From: Desulfomicrobium orale DSM 12838
GTDB taxonomy: Bacteria; Desulfobacterota; Desulfovibrionia; Desulfovibrionales; Desulfomicrobiaceae
Length of the DNA stretch: 64,000 bases
Direction of reading: 5' to 3'
Assembly: GCF_001553625.1 (NCBI RefSeq)
Contig: NZ_CP014230.1
Location: 1,116,001 to 1,180,000, forward strand
The notes beneath the pieces were generated by a model. The model had not been told where the DNA came from. It saw only the letters and a program-made list of their open reading frames with translations, and searched no databases. This document shows positions 18,178 to 27,221 of this stretch, piece by piece. The stretch's first letter is position 1. The number at the start of each line of letters is the position of its first letter. Made by a program: the position numbers and the translations under genes.

Positions 18178-18639
18178 TCACAGTGTTTCAGAATCCAGAC
18201 ACAGCGTCACCGGTCCCCAGTTGACCAGAGAGACATCCATGTCCGCTCCGAAGATGCCGCAGGCCACGCGCGGCCAGAGCCGGGCCAGATCGGCAGCGAA
18301 AGCGTCATACAAAATCCGGGCCGCTTCAGGCCGGGCCGCGCCGGAAAAAGACGGCCTGCGGCCCTTGCGGGCGTCGGCGTACAGCGTGAACTGGGACACC
18401 AGCAGAATTTCGCCGCCGTGGTCGCGCAGACTCGCGTTGATGGGTCCCGCACTGTCGGGGAAAAGCCGAAGTTCCGGAATTTTTTGCAGGAACCGGTTCC
18501 ACAGGGGCGAGCCGACCATCTCCGGGGAGTCCGTTCCGCCGAACCCCGCCAGAATCAGATATCCCGGCCCGATGCCGGCCACGGTACGGCCCTCCACAGT
18601 CACCGCGGCCTCGCGTACCCGTTGCAGCACGGCACGCAT
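18178..18639 (-). CDS. dtd: D-aminoacyl-tRNA deacylase
   Basis: Removes D-amino acids (and glycine from tRNA-Ala) from mischarged tRNA. The 153-residue protein starts MRAVLQRVREAAVTVEGR and keeps the catalytic strand LLVSQFTLYADARKGRRPSF. The Gly-cisPro motif reads NWGPVTLCLDSE. Length and motifs are typical. Its ATG overlaps the queD stop by one base, so the two are coupled. Cytoplasmic homodimer. Confidence 0.95.
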   Translation of the reverse strand: MRAVLQRVREAAVTVEGRTVAGIGPGYLILAGFGGTDSPEMVGSPLWNRFLQKIPELRLFPDSAGPINASLRDHGGEILLVSQFTLYADARKGRRPSFSGAARPEAARILYDAFAADLARLWPRVACGIFGADMDVSLVNWGPVTLCLDSETL

Positions 18640-19031
18640 CAGTCCCCGCCTTCGGAGTAATAGGCCCGCGAGCTGTCTTTTTCCGCGACCATGACTTCCT
18701 TCAGCCGCACGGGATGGCTGGCCAGAAGTTCCCTGAGGCGGGTGAAGACATAGTGCGCCAGCAGTTCGGAGGACGGGTTCTGACGGGTGAAGGCGGGCAG
18801 TTCGTTCAGGTGTTTGTGGTCCAGTTCGTCCGTCACGATTTTCAGAAGCCGCTTCAGTTCCTTGAAATCCATGAGGATGCCCAGTTTCCGGTCCAGCTCC
18901 CGGCCTTCGACCTCCGCCTCCACGATGAAGTTATGGCCGTGCAGGCGTTCGCATTTACCTTCATAATGGCGCAGTTGATGGGAAGAACTGAAATCCGAAT
19001 TTACTCGCAGCCGCCACAGTCCTGTGTTCAT
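18639..19031 (-). CDS. queD: 6-carboxy-5,6,7,8-tetrahydropterin synthase family
   Basis: Second step towards queuosine, converting dihydroneopterin triphosphate to carboxytetrahydropterin. The 130-residue protein keeps zinc ligands H18, H31 and H33, catalytic C27 in GKCERLHGHNF, and LDHKHLNEL near residue 72. No other queuosine gene is adjacent. It is the first gene of the minus-strand run leading through dtd and the glycosyltransferases towards the hook operon. Its upstream region is AT-rich and is followed by an IS insertion 116 bases away. Confidence 0.92.
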   Translation of the reverse strand: MNTGLWRLRVNSDFSSSHQLRHYEGKCERLHGHNFIVEAEVEGRELDRKLGILMDFKELKRLLKIVTDELDHKHLNELPAFTRQNPSSELLAHYVFTRLRELLASHPVRLKEVMVAEKDSSRAYYSEGGD

Positions 19032-19139
19032 GTGTATTTCTTCCTCTCATATTTTTTTCTATCCGTTCTTCTTTCCTCGTTTTTTCAGTTTTTGGCATAA
19101 AAATGAATTATTGAATATTTGCTTTTACTTTATTAAATA

Positions 19140-19147
19140 TTTCGTAT
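19140..19147. repeat. target-site duplication of IS copy 1 (left)
   Basis: TTTCGTAT, repeated exactly at 19884-19891 on the other side of the element. Confidence 0.9.
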
Positions 19148-19883
19148 GGGTCATGCCTAGTCCGTGAGTCTCCATTCGACTATAAGGCTAGTCACGACAA
19201 TGAAAAACAAGTATGCGAAGCGTTCAAGAATTTCAGAGGCCAAAGTCCGACAAATAGTGAAGCTGTTTGCCGTGGATTTGAATGCCCTGCAGATAGCTGA
19301 AATAGCCGGGGTAAATCGTAATACCGCGAACCGTTATCTGGCTGCTTTCCGAGAGAGGATTGCCCGGTTCTGCGAGGCGGAGTCTCCTGTTCAAGGCGAA
19401 GTTGAGGTTGATGAAAGCTATTTTGGCGCACGCCGCGTTAAAGGAGTCAGAGGCCGAGGAGCCAAGGGCAAAACCATTGTGTTCGGCTTATTCAAGCGTG
19501 AAGGTCGCGTTTATACCGAAATTGTCCCGGACTGTTCAAAAATCACCCTCCAAGGGATCATCCGGGGCCGCGTGAAACTTGAAAGCATTATTCACTCTGA
19601 TGGCTGGCGCGGCTATGATGGTCTCGTAGACCTAGGCTACCAAAAACACTTCCGGGTTGAGCATGGCAACAATGAATTTGCCAATAAAAACTCACACATT
19701 AACGGCATTGAGAGCTTCTGGGCTTTTGCCAAAACACGACTTGTTCGTTTTAGGGGTTTGCCCAAGCACACTTTTTACTTTCATTTGAAAGAATGTGAAT
19801 TTCGCTTTAACCATAGAAACGAAGATAGTTATAAACTTCTGCTCAAAATGCTCAGAGAAAATCCACTCAGCTAGGCATGACCC
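19148..19883 (+). mobile_element. IS1595-family insertion sequence, copy 1
   Basis: Complete 736-bp element. Perfect 13-bp terminal inverted repeats GGGTCATGCCTAG (19148-19160) and CTAGGCATGACCC (19871-19883). A perfect 8-bp target duplication TTTCGTAT flanks it at 19140-19147 and 19884-19891. The single transposase gene is intact. By eye, copy 2 at 42845-43580 differs at one position (G at 19164, A at 42861). Intact duplications on both sides indicate a recent insertion. Confidence 0.95.
19200..19874 (+). CDS. IS1595-family (ISXO2-like) transposase
   Basis: A 224-residue DDE-type transposase without the N-terminal zinc ribbon of larger relatives, like the IS1016 group. An N-terminal helix-turn-helix (ALQIAEIAGVNRNTANRYL) is followed by catalytic-core motifs VDESYFGARR, IHSDGWRGYDGL and HINGIESFWAFAKTRL. 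ATG 19200 is chosen because homologous transposases begin at this point; an in-frame GTG at 19164 would add 12 residues, and at that position copy 2 has ATG. The TAG stop lies inside the right inverted repeat. Predicted protein identical to copy 2. Confidence 0.93.
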   Translation: MKNKYAKRSRISEAKVRQIVKLFAVDLNALQIAEIAGVNRNTANRYLAAFRERIARFCEAESPVQGEVEVDESYFGARRVKGVRGRGAKGKTIVFGLFKREGRVYTEIVPDCSKITLQGIIRGRVKLESIIHSDGWRGYDGLVDLGYQKHFRVEHGNNEFANKNSHINGIESFWAFAKTRLVRFRGLPKHTFYFHLKECEFRFNHRNEDSYKLLLKMLRENPLS

Positions 19884-19917
19884 TTTCGTATTTATTTTTT
19901 TGAGAAAAAATTTATTT

Positions 19918-20361
19918 TTATAAGTTTCTTTTTAGATAAACCATATCAACTAACTGGAGGCCGCGCTCATAAATCGGATGTTTGTAATTATTTATAAAGA
20001 AATTTTTTATGCTATGGGAACGAATAAAGCCGCACTTTTCATAAAAATGGATGATTGATGGACTATCTCCAGTTCCAACTTGCAAGGCAGAATATTTCTC
20101 CTTATATTTCTTAACGATAAAATCAATCAAAGCTTTTCCATATCCTTTTCTTTGGCAATCTGGGCGAATAGCAATATTCTTGATTTCGAGAATCTTGTTT
20201 CCTGCATCTATGATAATACATTCTCCTTTAACTCCATTATCATCTAAAACATACATTTTCCCATTTGTAATATATTTGTCTATCATATCTTCCTGTTCGT
20301 CTGCCAATAACAACAGTGACAGAAAATGTTTCTTATTTTCTATGATTTCCTTTATTTCCAT
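19918..20361 (-). CDS. GNAT family N-acetyltransferase
   Basis: A 147-residue acetyl-CoA-dependent N-acetyltransferase of unknown substrate. The core motif A is IAIRPDCQRKGYGKALIDFI (about residues 64-83), and IIHFYEKCGFIRSHSI is motif B. The gene is very AT-rich and uses codons unlike dnaE next door, so it was probably acquired, perhaps from a low-GC Firmicute-like source. It sits between the IS (right duplication 27 bases away) and dnaE. It ends MVYLKRNL as in many single-domain GNAT proteins. No SD beyond weak AGGGGAG upstream. Confidence 0.85.
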   Translation of the reverse strand: MEIKEIIENKKHFLSLLLLADEQEDMIDKYITNGKMYVLDDNGVKGECIIIDAGNKILEIKNIAIRPDCQRKGYGKALIDFIVKKYKEKYSALQVGTGDSPSIIHFYEKCGFIRSHSIKNFFINNYKHPIYERGLQLVDMVYLKRNL

Positions 20362-20499
20362 CTATGTGCCTGCTCCCCTAAAAAATTGCGTTATCTTTCC
20401 AAGAATTTTTGAGATCCTTCACCAAAGATATCATCGGGTTTTGATTGTTTTTTAAGGTGGAGTTTGGGGGGAGGGTGGCTTCTCCCGCGCCCTGCAAAA

Positions 20500-23400
20500 T
20501 CATCCGGTGGCCTGCCGCCACTGCTCGAAATCCCTCCAGAAGTCGGGGCCGGGAGCCACTGCATAGTCGGGTCCGAACTGCATCCGGCAGATGTACTCCT
20601 CCCGGACCAGATCGACCTGCACCGGAGCTTCGCCGGGATACTGGCGCACAATGTCCGAAAGCCCTCTCCAGTCCGGCGCGCCGTGCCGGGAGCGGACCAG
20701 CAGCAGCACCGGCTCCGAGCCGGATCCGGTCACGGAGCTCAAAGGCTTGAAGGATTCGGCCAGAAGTTTCACTTTTCTGGGCGCGTCCTCGGCCACATCG
20801 TCCTCCGGAGTGTCCCGCTTGCCCACGGAGCCCACAAGGAGCAGGGGCTCTTCGGATTCCAGCAGTTCCCGGCTGGCCGCATACGGCTCGGAAAAAACAA
20901 TGGCCTCGCCCGAGCCGCCCAGATCCTCGATGGCGCAAAAGGCCATGCGGTCCCCGCGCTTGGTGGTGATGGTCTTGATGGATGTGATCAGCACCGGCAC
21001 CTGCACCGGAGTCTTCTCGGGCAGATCCGCGCACTGGGACAGGGATGCGTAGCCCAGCCGCCGGATTTCCTGCCGGAAAGGCTGAAGCGGATGTCCGATG
21101 AGGAAAAAGCCGAAAGCCTCCTTCTCCATGTGGCACTTTTCGTCGTCTCCGAATTCCGGCAGATCTTCCTCGCCCTCGACGCCAAGCCCCGCCAGGGAGC
21201 AGGTGTTGTTTTCCTCCACCAGCCCCATGAAGGACAGCTGCCCGGAGGTTTTGCGCTTGGCCCGCTTCTGGGCCATGCCCTGCACCCTGTCCAGGCCTTC
21301 GAGCAGAGCCCGGCGGGAGCAGCCGAAACCGTCCATGGCTCCGGATTTGACCAGAGATTCCAGCACCTTCTTGTTGACCTTGCGCAGGTTCACGCGCTGG
21401 CAGAAATCCAGCAGGCTGCCGAAGGGGCCGTCCTTTTCCCGTTCCTCGACAATGGACTCCACCGCGCCTTCACCCACGCCCTTGATCCCGGACAGGCCGT
21501 AGCGGATGGCCTGACCTTCGACCGTGAATTCGTTGAAGCTTCTGTTCACGTCCGGCGGCAGCACTTCGATGCCCATGTCCCGGCAGGCGCTGACATGGGC
21601 CAGAATCTTGTCGGAATTGGAGACCTCGGAGGTGATGATCGCGGCCATGAATTCCGCCGGGTAATGGGCCTTCACATAGGCTGTCTGGTAGGAAATGACG
21701 GCATAGGCGGCGCTGTGGGATTTGTTGAACCCGTAGCCCGCGAATTTTTCCATCAGGTCGAAAATGTACTCGGCAGCATCCTGGGAAATGCCGTTGGCCT
21801 TGGCTCCATCCAGAAAACGCACCCGCTGTCTGGCCATTTCCGCCGGATCCTTCTTGCCCATGGCCCGGCGCAGATTGTCGCCCTCGCCCAGGGAATAGCG
21901 GGCCAGGTCCGAAGCGATCTTCATGACCTGTTCCTGATACAGAATGACCCCGTAGGTGTCTTCCAGAATGGGGTGCAGAATGGGCGCCAGCTCCGGATAT
22001 TCGTACTCCACGGCCCGCAGGCCGTGTTTGCGGCCGATGAAGTCGTCCACCATGCCGCTTTCCAGTGGTCCGGGCCGGTACAGGGCCAGAAGGGCGATGA
22101 TGTCCTCGAAGCAGGACGGCTTCAGGGCTTTCAGTACCCGGCGCATGCCGTCGGATTCCAGCTGGAACACGCCGTCGGTCTCGCCCCGGCCCAGAAGCTC
22201 GAAGGTCTGGGGGTCGTCCAGGGGCAGCTTCTCCAGAACGGGCGCGGGCTTTCCGTTCTTGCGGATGAGCTTCAGCGCGTCGTCGATGACGGTCAGAGTC
22301 TTCAGGCCCAGAAAGTCGAACTTGATGAGGCCCACCAGTTCCACCTTCTTCATGTCGAACTGGGTGACCATTTCGCCGTTCTTGCCCCGGTGCAGCGGCA
22401 GGTATTCGACCATGGGCTTCTGGGAAATGACGATGCCCGCAGCGTGGATGGACGAGTGGCGGGTCAGGCCCTCCAGGCGCAAAGACGCGTCGTAGAGCTC
22501 GCGGAAGCGGGGTTCGCCGTCGATCAGGGCGCGCAGTTCCGGCTCCTGCTCCAGAGCCTTGACCAGAGTCATTTTCAGGTCGTCGGGGATGAGCTTGGCG
22601 ATGCGGTCGGCGTCCTTCAGGCTGATGTCCAGAGCCCTGGCCACGTCCCGGATGACGCCCTTGGCTTTCATGGTGCCGAAGGCCACGATCTGGGCCACAT
22701 GGTCGGAGCCGTATTTTTTGGTGACGTACTTGATGACTTCGTCGCGGCGGTTGTAGCAGAAGTCCACGTCGATATCGGGCAGGGACGCACGTTCCACGTT
22801 CAGAAAGCGCTCGAAGAACAATTTGTAGCGGATGGGGTCCAGGTCTGTAATCCGCAGCGCGTAGGCCACAAGGGAACCGGCCGCCGAACCACGTCCCGGT
22901 CCCACGGGAATGCCCTGTCCTTTGGCCCAGTTGATGAAGTCCTGCACGATGAGGAAATAGGCCGGAAAACCCTTTTCGATGATGACCTGAAGCTCGAATT
23001 CCAGCCGCTCCCGATAGGCGGATTCATCCACAACGTAGGGCAGGGCCGCAAGGCGCGCGGTCAGACCTTCTTCCGCCAGACGGCGGAATTCCCGGTCCAG
23101 GGAAGAGCCTTCGGGCACGTCGTAGACCGGGAAGAAATGCTGCTTGAGCTTCAGCTCCACCTCGCACATGTCGGCGATGCGGCCCGCGTTTTCCACGGCC
23201 TCCGGGCAGTGGGCGAAGGCTGCTTCCATCTCTTCGGGAGTCTTGTAGTAGAACTCGTTGGTCTCGAACTTCAGGCGCTGCCTTTCCGACCTGATTTTGC
23301 CCGTGCCCACGCAGAGAAGGATGTCGTGGGCTTCATAATCGTCCTTGCTCAGATAATGGCAGTCGTTGGTGGCCACCAGGGGCAGGCCCGTTTCCGCCGC

Positions 23401-23964
23401 CACTTCCATGAGGCGGTCGTTGACCACCTCCTGCTCCTTCAGGCCGTTGGATTGCAGCTCCAGATAGAAGCGGTCCGGGAAAATTTCCATGTACTCCCGC
23501 GTCTTGGCCAGGGCCTTGTCCATGGTCTCGAAACGCAGGGTCCAGGGGACCTCGCCCTGCAGGCAGGCCGAAAGGCAGATCAGCCCCTCGCTGTGGCGGC
23601 GCAGAAAATTCTTGTCCACCCTGGGCTTGTAATAAAAACCATCCAAAAAACCGGCGGACACGATCTTGACCAGATTGTGATAGCCCAGAAGATCCTGGGC
23701 CAGCAGGATCAGGTGGAAGCGGCGCTTGTTCTCGCGGTCGGCCATGTCGTCGGCCACGTAGATTTCGCTGCCCAGAATGGGCTTTATGCCGTGTTTTTTG
23801 GCCTCCAGATAGAAGGGCAGGGAGCCGAACAGATTGCCGTGGTCCGTCACGGCGGCCGAGGAAAAGCCGAAATCAACGGCCCGGGCGCACAGATCCTTCA
23901 GACGGATGGCTCCGTCCAGCAGGCTGTATTCGGAATGGCAGTGCAGATGCGTGAAACCGCTCAT
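20500..23964 (-). CDS. dnaE: DNA polymerase III alpha subunit
   Basis: Replicative polymerase, 1154 residues when started at ATG 23964 (MSGFTHLHCHSEYSLLDG). A longer reading to 24033 adds 23 unsupported residues. The PHP domain is at the N-terminus (THLHCHSEYS). The palm carries the catalytic acidic pair in LPDIDVDFCYNRRDEVI. GPGRGSAAGSLVAY and the finger region FNKSHSAAYAVISYQTAY follow. An OB-fold near residues 970-1040 (VPVLITSIKTITTKRGDRMA) is present. Its length suits DnaE1. A hairpin terminator separates it from gap upstream. Confidence 0.96.
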   Translation of the reverse strand: MSGFTHLHCHSEYSLLDGAIRLKDLCARAVDFGFSSAAVTDHGNLFGSLPFYLEAKKHGIKPILGSEIYVADDMADRENKRRFHLILLAQDLLGYHNLVKIVSAGFLDGFYYKPRVDKNFLRRHSEGLICLSACLQGEVPWTLRFETMDKALAKTREYMEIFPDRFYLELQSNGLKEQEVVNDRLMEVAAETGLPLVATNDCHYLSKDDYEAHDILLCVGTGKIRSERQRLKFETNEFYYKTPEEMEAAFAHCPEAVENAGRIADMCEVELKLKQHFFPVYDVPEGSSLDREFRRLAEEGLTARLAALPYVVDESAYRERLEFELQVIIEKGFPAYFLIVQDFINWAKGQGIPVGPGRGSAAGSLVAYALRITDLDPIRYKLFFERFLNVERASLPDIDVDFCYNRRDEVIKYVTKKYGSDHVAQIVAFGTMKAKGVIRDVARALDISLKDADRIAKLIPDDLKMTLVKALEQEPELRALIDGEPRFRELYDASLRLEGLTRHSSIHAAGIVISQKPMVEYLPLHRGKNGEMVTQFDMKKVELVGLIKFDFLGLKTLTVIDDALKLIRKNGKPAPVLEKLPLDDPQTFELLGRGETDGVFQLESDGMRRVLKALKPSCFEDIIALLALYRPGPLESGMVDDFIGRKHGLRAVEYEYPELAPILHPILEDTYGVILYQEQVMKIASDLARYSLGEGDNLRRAMGKKDPAEMARQRVRFLDGAKANGISQDAAEYIFDLMEKFAGYGFNKSHSAAYAVISYQTAYVKAHYPAEFMAAIITSEVSNSDKILAHVSACRDMGIEVLPPDVNRSFNEFTVEGQAIRYGLSGIKGVGEGAVESIVEEREKDGPFGSLLDFCQRVNLRKVNKKVLESLVKSGAMDGFGCSRRALLEGLDRVQGMAQKRAKRKTSGQLSFMGLVEENNTCSLAGLGVEGEEDLPEFGDDEKCHMEKEAFGFFLIGHPLQPFRQEIRRLGYASLSQCADLPEKTPVQVPVLITSIKTITTKRGDRMAFCAIEDLGGSGEAIVFSEPYAASRELLESEEPLLLVGSVGKRDTPEDDVAEDAPRKVKLLAESFKPLSSVTGSGSEPVLLLVRSRHGAPDWRGLSDIVRQYPGEAPVQVDLVREEYICRMQFGPDYAVAPGPDFWRDFEQWRQATG

Positions 23965-24036
23965 GATCGTCTCGAAAGGATTGGGAGTAAACGGGAAGAA
24001 AGCGAAGCTAGAAAAGGCGGGAAGGAAAATCAACAG

Positions 24037-24066
24037 CCGGAAGCGCCCCGCCGGGGACGCCTCCGG
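24037..24066 (-). terminator. hairpin terminator between gap and dnaE
   Basis: On the minus strand, CCGGAGGCG pairs with CGCTTCCGG, and an inner CCCC pairs with GGGG. It is followed by CTGTTGATTTTCC, so the T-run is weak. Confidence 0.45.
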
Positions 24067-24079
24067 AAACCATGCGGCA

Positions 24080-25075
24080 TTACAGGGAGGCGGCCACCAG
24101 CCGGATCAGACGCAGCAGCTGGTTCGTGAAGCCGGCCTCGTTGTCGTACCAGACGATGACCTTGATCATGGTCCCGCCCATGACCGCCGTACACTCGCTG
24201 TCCACCACGCCGCCGTAGATGCTGCCCAGATAGTCGCTGGAAACCAGGGGCAGGTCGCAGTAGCCCATGGCCCCGCCTTCGGGGCCGCTGGCCGCGGCTT
24301 TCAGGGCGGCGTTGACCTCGGCTGCGGAGGTGGGCTTTTCCACTTCCACCACCAGATCCACCAGCGACACGTTGGGCGTGGGTACGCGCACGGCCATGCC
24401 GTCCAGCTTGCCCGCCAGTTCCGGAAGCACCTTGGTTACGGCTCTGGGCGCGCCGGAAGTGGTGGGCAGGATGTTCATGGCTCCGGCCCGGCCCCGGCGC
24501 AGATCCTTGTGCGTGCCGTCGAGCATGCGCTGGCTCATGGTGTAGGAATGGACGGTGGTCATGAGGCCGTGTCTGATGCCGAAGGCTTCGTGAAGGGCCT
24601 TGGCCACGGGGGCCAGACAGTTGGTGGTGCAGGACGCGTTGGAGATGATGTTGTGTTCCGCCGGGGAATAAAGATGGTCGTTGACGCCCATGACCACGGT
24701 CAGGTCTGCGTTCTTGCCGGGAGCGGAGATGATCACCTTTCTGGCCCCGGCCGTCAGATGCCTGGCGCAGCTTTCCCGGTCCGTGAACTTGCCCGTGGAT
24801 TCCACCACGATGTCCGCCCCGGACCAGTCCCAGGCTTCGGGCGCGTTGCGGGTGACCAGCACTTGGCGTCCGTTCAGCAGAAATCCTTCCTCGTTGGGCA
24901 CGGCTTCGCCGGAAAAGACGCCGTGCACGGAGTCGTACTTAAGCAGATGTGCCAGGGCCGTATTGTCGCCGCGGGCGTTGACCCGGACCAGACGGATCTC
25001 CGGATCGTCGGCCAGAATTCTGGTCAGGTAACGTCCGATGCGGCCAAAACCATTGAGCGCGATGTTCACAGCCAT
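24080..25075 (-). CDS. gap: glyceraldehyde-3-phosphate dehydrogenase
   Basis: Central glycolysis/gluconeogenesis enzyme, 331 residues. NGFGRIGR begins the cofactor fold. Catalytic C149 is in SNASCTTNC and the base is H176 in TTVHSYT, the classical positions. The cofactor loop reads VNARGDNT (32-39): alanine stands where NAD-specific enzymes have the ND aspartate. This is seen in some NADP-tolerant or gluconeogenic GapB forms. Located in a minus-strand group with fba, 122 bases downstream of it, with a possible terminator between. Confidence 0.94.
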   Translation of the reverse strand: MAVNIALNGFGRIGRYLTRILADDPEIRLVRVNARGDNTALAHLLKYDSVHGVFSGEAVPNEEGFLLNGRQVLVTRNAPEAWDWSGADIVVESTGKFTDRESCARHLTAGARKVIISAPGKNADLTVVMGVNDHLYSPAEHNIISNASCTTNCLAPVAKALHEAFGIRHGLMTTVHSYTMSQRMLDGTHKDLRRGRAGAMNILPTTSGAPRAVTKVLPELAGKLDGMAVRVPTPNVSLVDLVVEVEKPTSAAEVNAALKAAASGPEGGAMGYCDLPLVSSDYLGSIYGGVVDSECTAVMGGTMIKVIVWYDNEAGFTNQLLRLIRLVAASL

Positions 25076-25159
25076 GTTTTTCTCCCTGAATTGGTGGATG
25101 CCGCTTCTTCCGGCAGAAATTCCCTTCTTCCCTCCGGCCGGGGCCGTACCGCGATGCCG

Positions 25160-25190
25160 GCCGGAAGAACGGGGCCGGAAACGAGCCCCG
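25160..25190 (-). terminator. possible terminator between fba and gap
   Basis: Minus strand CGGGGC and GCCCCG (25185-25190 and 25170-25175) with a nine-base loop, then GTTCTTCC. Moderate stem, imperfect T-run. Confidence 0.35.
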
Positions 25191-25197
25191 CGTCGGA

Positions 25198-26121
25198 TCA
25201 GATCTTGTTGCTGGAGCCCAGCACGTTGCGGATCTTGTGCGCCACCATGTCCCGCACGGCGGTCCGGGCCGGGGTCAGATACTGGCGCGGATCGAAGTGG
25301 GACGGATTTTCGGTCAGATATTTACGGATGGTGGCGGTCATGGCCAGACGGATGTCCGTGTCGATGTTGATCTTGCACACGGCCGAAGCCGCGGCCCGGC
25401 GCAGCAGTTCCTCCGGCACGCCCTTGGCCCCGCCGATCTGGGCGCCGTACTGGTTGGCCATGTTCACGAATTCCTGGGGCACGGACGAGGCCCCGTGCAA
25501 CACGATGGGAAAGCCGGGCAGGAGCCGGGCGATTTTTTCCAGGCGGTCGAAATCGAGCTTCGCCTCGCCTGTGAACTTGTACGCCCCGTGGCTGGTGCCG
25601 ATGGCGATGGCCAGAGAGTCGCATCCGGAGCGCTGTACGAACTCCGCAGCCTGATCCGGGTCCGTGTACACGCTGTGCTCCACGTCCACGTCGTCCTCCA
25701 CGCCGGCCAGCTGACCAAGTTCAGCCTCGACCCAGACGCCCCTGTCGTGAGCGTAGTCCGCCACTTGCTTTGTCAGGGCGATGTTTTCCTCGAAAGGCAG
25801 GTGAGAGCCGTCGATCATGACCGAGGAAAATCCGCCGTCGATGACTTCCTTGCAGATGGCGAAATCCTGGCCGTGATCCAGATGCAGACACACGGGCAGG
25901 TCCGTCTCCTCCAGAGCGGCTTCCATGAGCTTGATGATGTAAGGCTGCCCCGCGTACCGCCTGGCTCCGGCTGAAACCTGGAGAATCAGGGGAGACTTTT
26001 CGGCCTTGCCCGCCTCCATGATGCCCTGGATGATTTCCATGTTGTTCACGTTGAATCCGCCCACGGCGAAGCCTTCGGCATACGCTCTGGCGAACATTTC
26101 TCGGGGTGTGGTCAGCGGCAT
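25198..26121 (-). CDS. fba: class II fructose-bisphosphate aldolase
   Basis: Zinc aldolase cleaving or forming fructose-1,6-bisphosphate, 307 residues. Metal and active-site motifs are in order: CLHLDHGQDF, MIDGSHLPFEENI, WVEAELGQLAG, AIGTSHGAYKF, IVLHGASSVP and INIDTDIRLA. The length and the TSHGAYKF wording fit the class IIB type. AGGAGG precedes the ATG. It is followed on the same strand by gap and preceded by surE 22 bases upstream, so surE-fba may be cotranscribed. Confidence 0.95.
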   Translation of the reverse strand: MPLTTPREMFARAYAEGFAVGGFNVNNMEIIQGIMEAGKAEKSPLILQVSAGARRYAGQPYIIKLMEAALEETDLPVCLHLDHGQDFAICKEVIDGGFSSVMIDGSHLPFEENIALTKQVADYAHDRGVWVEAELGQLAGVEDDVDVEHSVYTDPDQAAEFVQRSGCDSLAIAIGTSHGAYKFTGEAKLDFDRLEKIARLLPGFPIVLHGASSVPQEFVNMANQYGAQIGGAKGVPEELLRRAAASAVCKINIDTDIRLAMTATIRKYLTENPSHFDPRQYLTPARTAVRDMVAHKIRNVLGSSNKI

Positions 26122-26143
26122 GGAGGCCTCCTTTTTTGAATGG

Positions 26144-26902
26144 TCAGTTGTTTTCCATCTGCCCGCGCAGTTCTTCCAGATACGCGGCGTGGGTTAGGTC
26201 GAATGTGAGGGGGGTCAGGGTGATGTAGCCCCTGCTCAACAGTCCCCGGTCCGAATCCGGGGCCACGGATTCCGGCGGGATGACGCCGCACAGCCAGTAA
26301 TAGGCGTTGCCGCGCGGGTCCTTGCGCTCGTCGTACCAGTCCCGGTAGGTGATGCCGGTCTGGGCGCAGACTTTGAGCCCCTTGGCGCGGTCCAGCTTTC
26401 CGGCCGGAAAATTGAGGTTGAGCACGCACTGGCGGGGAAAATTTTTCCAGAAAGGGCGCGTCAGCAGTTCCGCCGTGAACGCGGCCTGGGCCGAAAGTTC
26501 TTCTGGATGGAAATCATCCACGGACACGGCCAGGGCTGGAACCCCGGCCAGTGCGCCCTCGGTGGCGGCGGACACTGTACCCGAATAGAGCACGTCAACG
26601 CCAACATTGGCCCCCGCGTTGATGCCGGACACGATCAGGTCTGGGAGCTTCGGCAGCAGGTGGCTCAGGGCCAGCTTCACACAGTCGGCGGGGGTCCCGG
26701 ACACGCCCAGGCCGGAGAAGCCGCGCTCCTCGACCTCCCGCACGCGCAGGGGAGAAAAAAGCGTCACGGCGTGACCCACGGCGCTCTGTTCGGTCATGGG
26801 GGCGGCCACATGCACCCTGTGCCCGGCGGCGGTCAGGGCCGCGTACAGGGCTCGCAGTCCTGTCGCCCGGATTCCGTCGTCGTTGGTGAGCAGAATATCC
26901 AT
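26144..26902 (-). CDS. surE: 5'/3'-nucleotidase SurE
   Basis: Stationary-phase survival phosphatase acting on nucleoside monophosphates, 252 residues. The N-terminus MDILLTNDDGIRATGLRAL carries metal ligands D8 and D9. AAPMTEQSAVGHAVTL holds the conserved serine and SGINAGANVG the asparagine; YSGTVSAATEGAL completes the active site. GAGGAAA precedes the ATG. It heads the surE-fba-gap-dnaE minus-strand group and is divergent from the YhaM-like gene. Confidence 0.94.
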   Translation of the reverse strand: MDILLTNDDGIRATGLRALYAALTAAGHRVHVAAPMTEQSAVGHAVTLFSPLRVREVEERGFSGLGVSGTPADCVKLALSHLLPKLPDLIVSGINAGANVGVDVLYSGTVSAATEGALAGVPALAVSVDDFHPEELSAQAAFTAELLTRPFWKNFPRQCVLNLNFPAGKLDRAKGLKVCAQTGITYRDWYDERKDPRGNAYYWLCGVIPPESVAPDSDRGLLSRGYITLTPLTFDLTHAAYLEELRGQMENN

Positions 26903-27221
26903 TTTCCTCCAGTGGCCGGATCGTCCTGGTGGCTTGACGCCGGATCATCTTTTCTTCTGGTTCTCACTCAGGAGGTCCGGAACATTTTGCCGGAAGAGCC
27001 AAGGTTACCCCGGCCTTCGGGCTTCTGACGGGGCGTCTCCGGCGTGTCAAGATTGCCCGGCCGGGACGCCCTTGCCAAAGCCGGAAAGCAGTCTGTACAC
27101 GAGCGGGTGGACATCCTGTCCGCATTTTTATGATATATTGCAACTATACGGATTATTTTGAGAATTCAGAAAAATATCTACCTTTGGACCATTACCTTAT
27201 CCATATGGGAATAGCAACTCG
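26903..27221. other. divergent intergenic region, surE / YhaM-like gene
   Basis: 319 bases with no gene. The half near the YhaM-like start is AT-rich (27126-27200, around TATGATATATTG) and probably carries its promoter, but no good -35/-10 pair could be assigned. Confidence 0.4.

Noticed and set aside
20464-24129. Open frame of about 1220 codons on the plus strand
   Set aside because: It is the antisense of dnaE, produced by high GC codon bias; its translation is rich in H, Q and G and matches no family.
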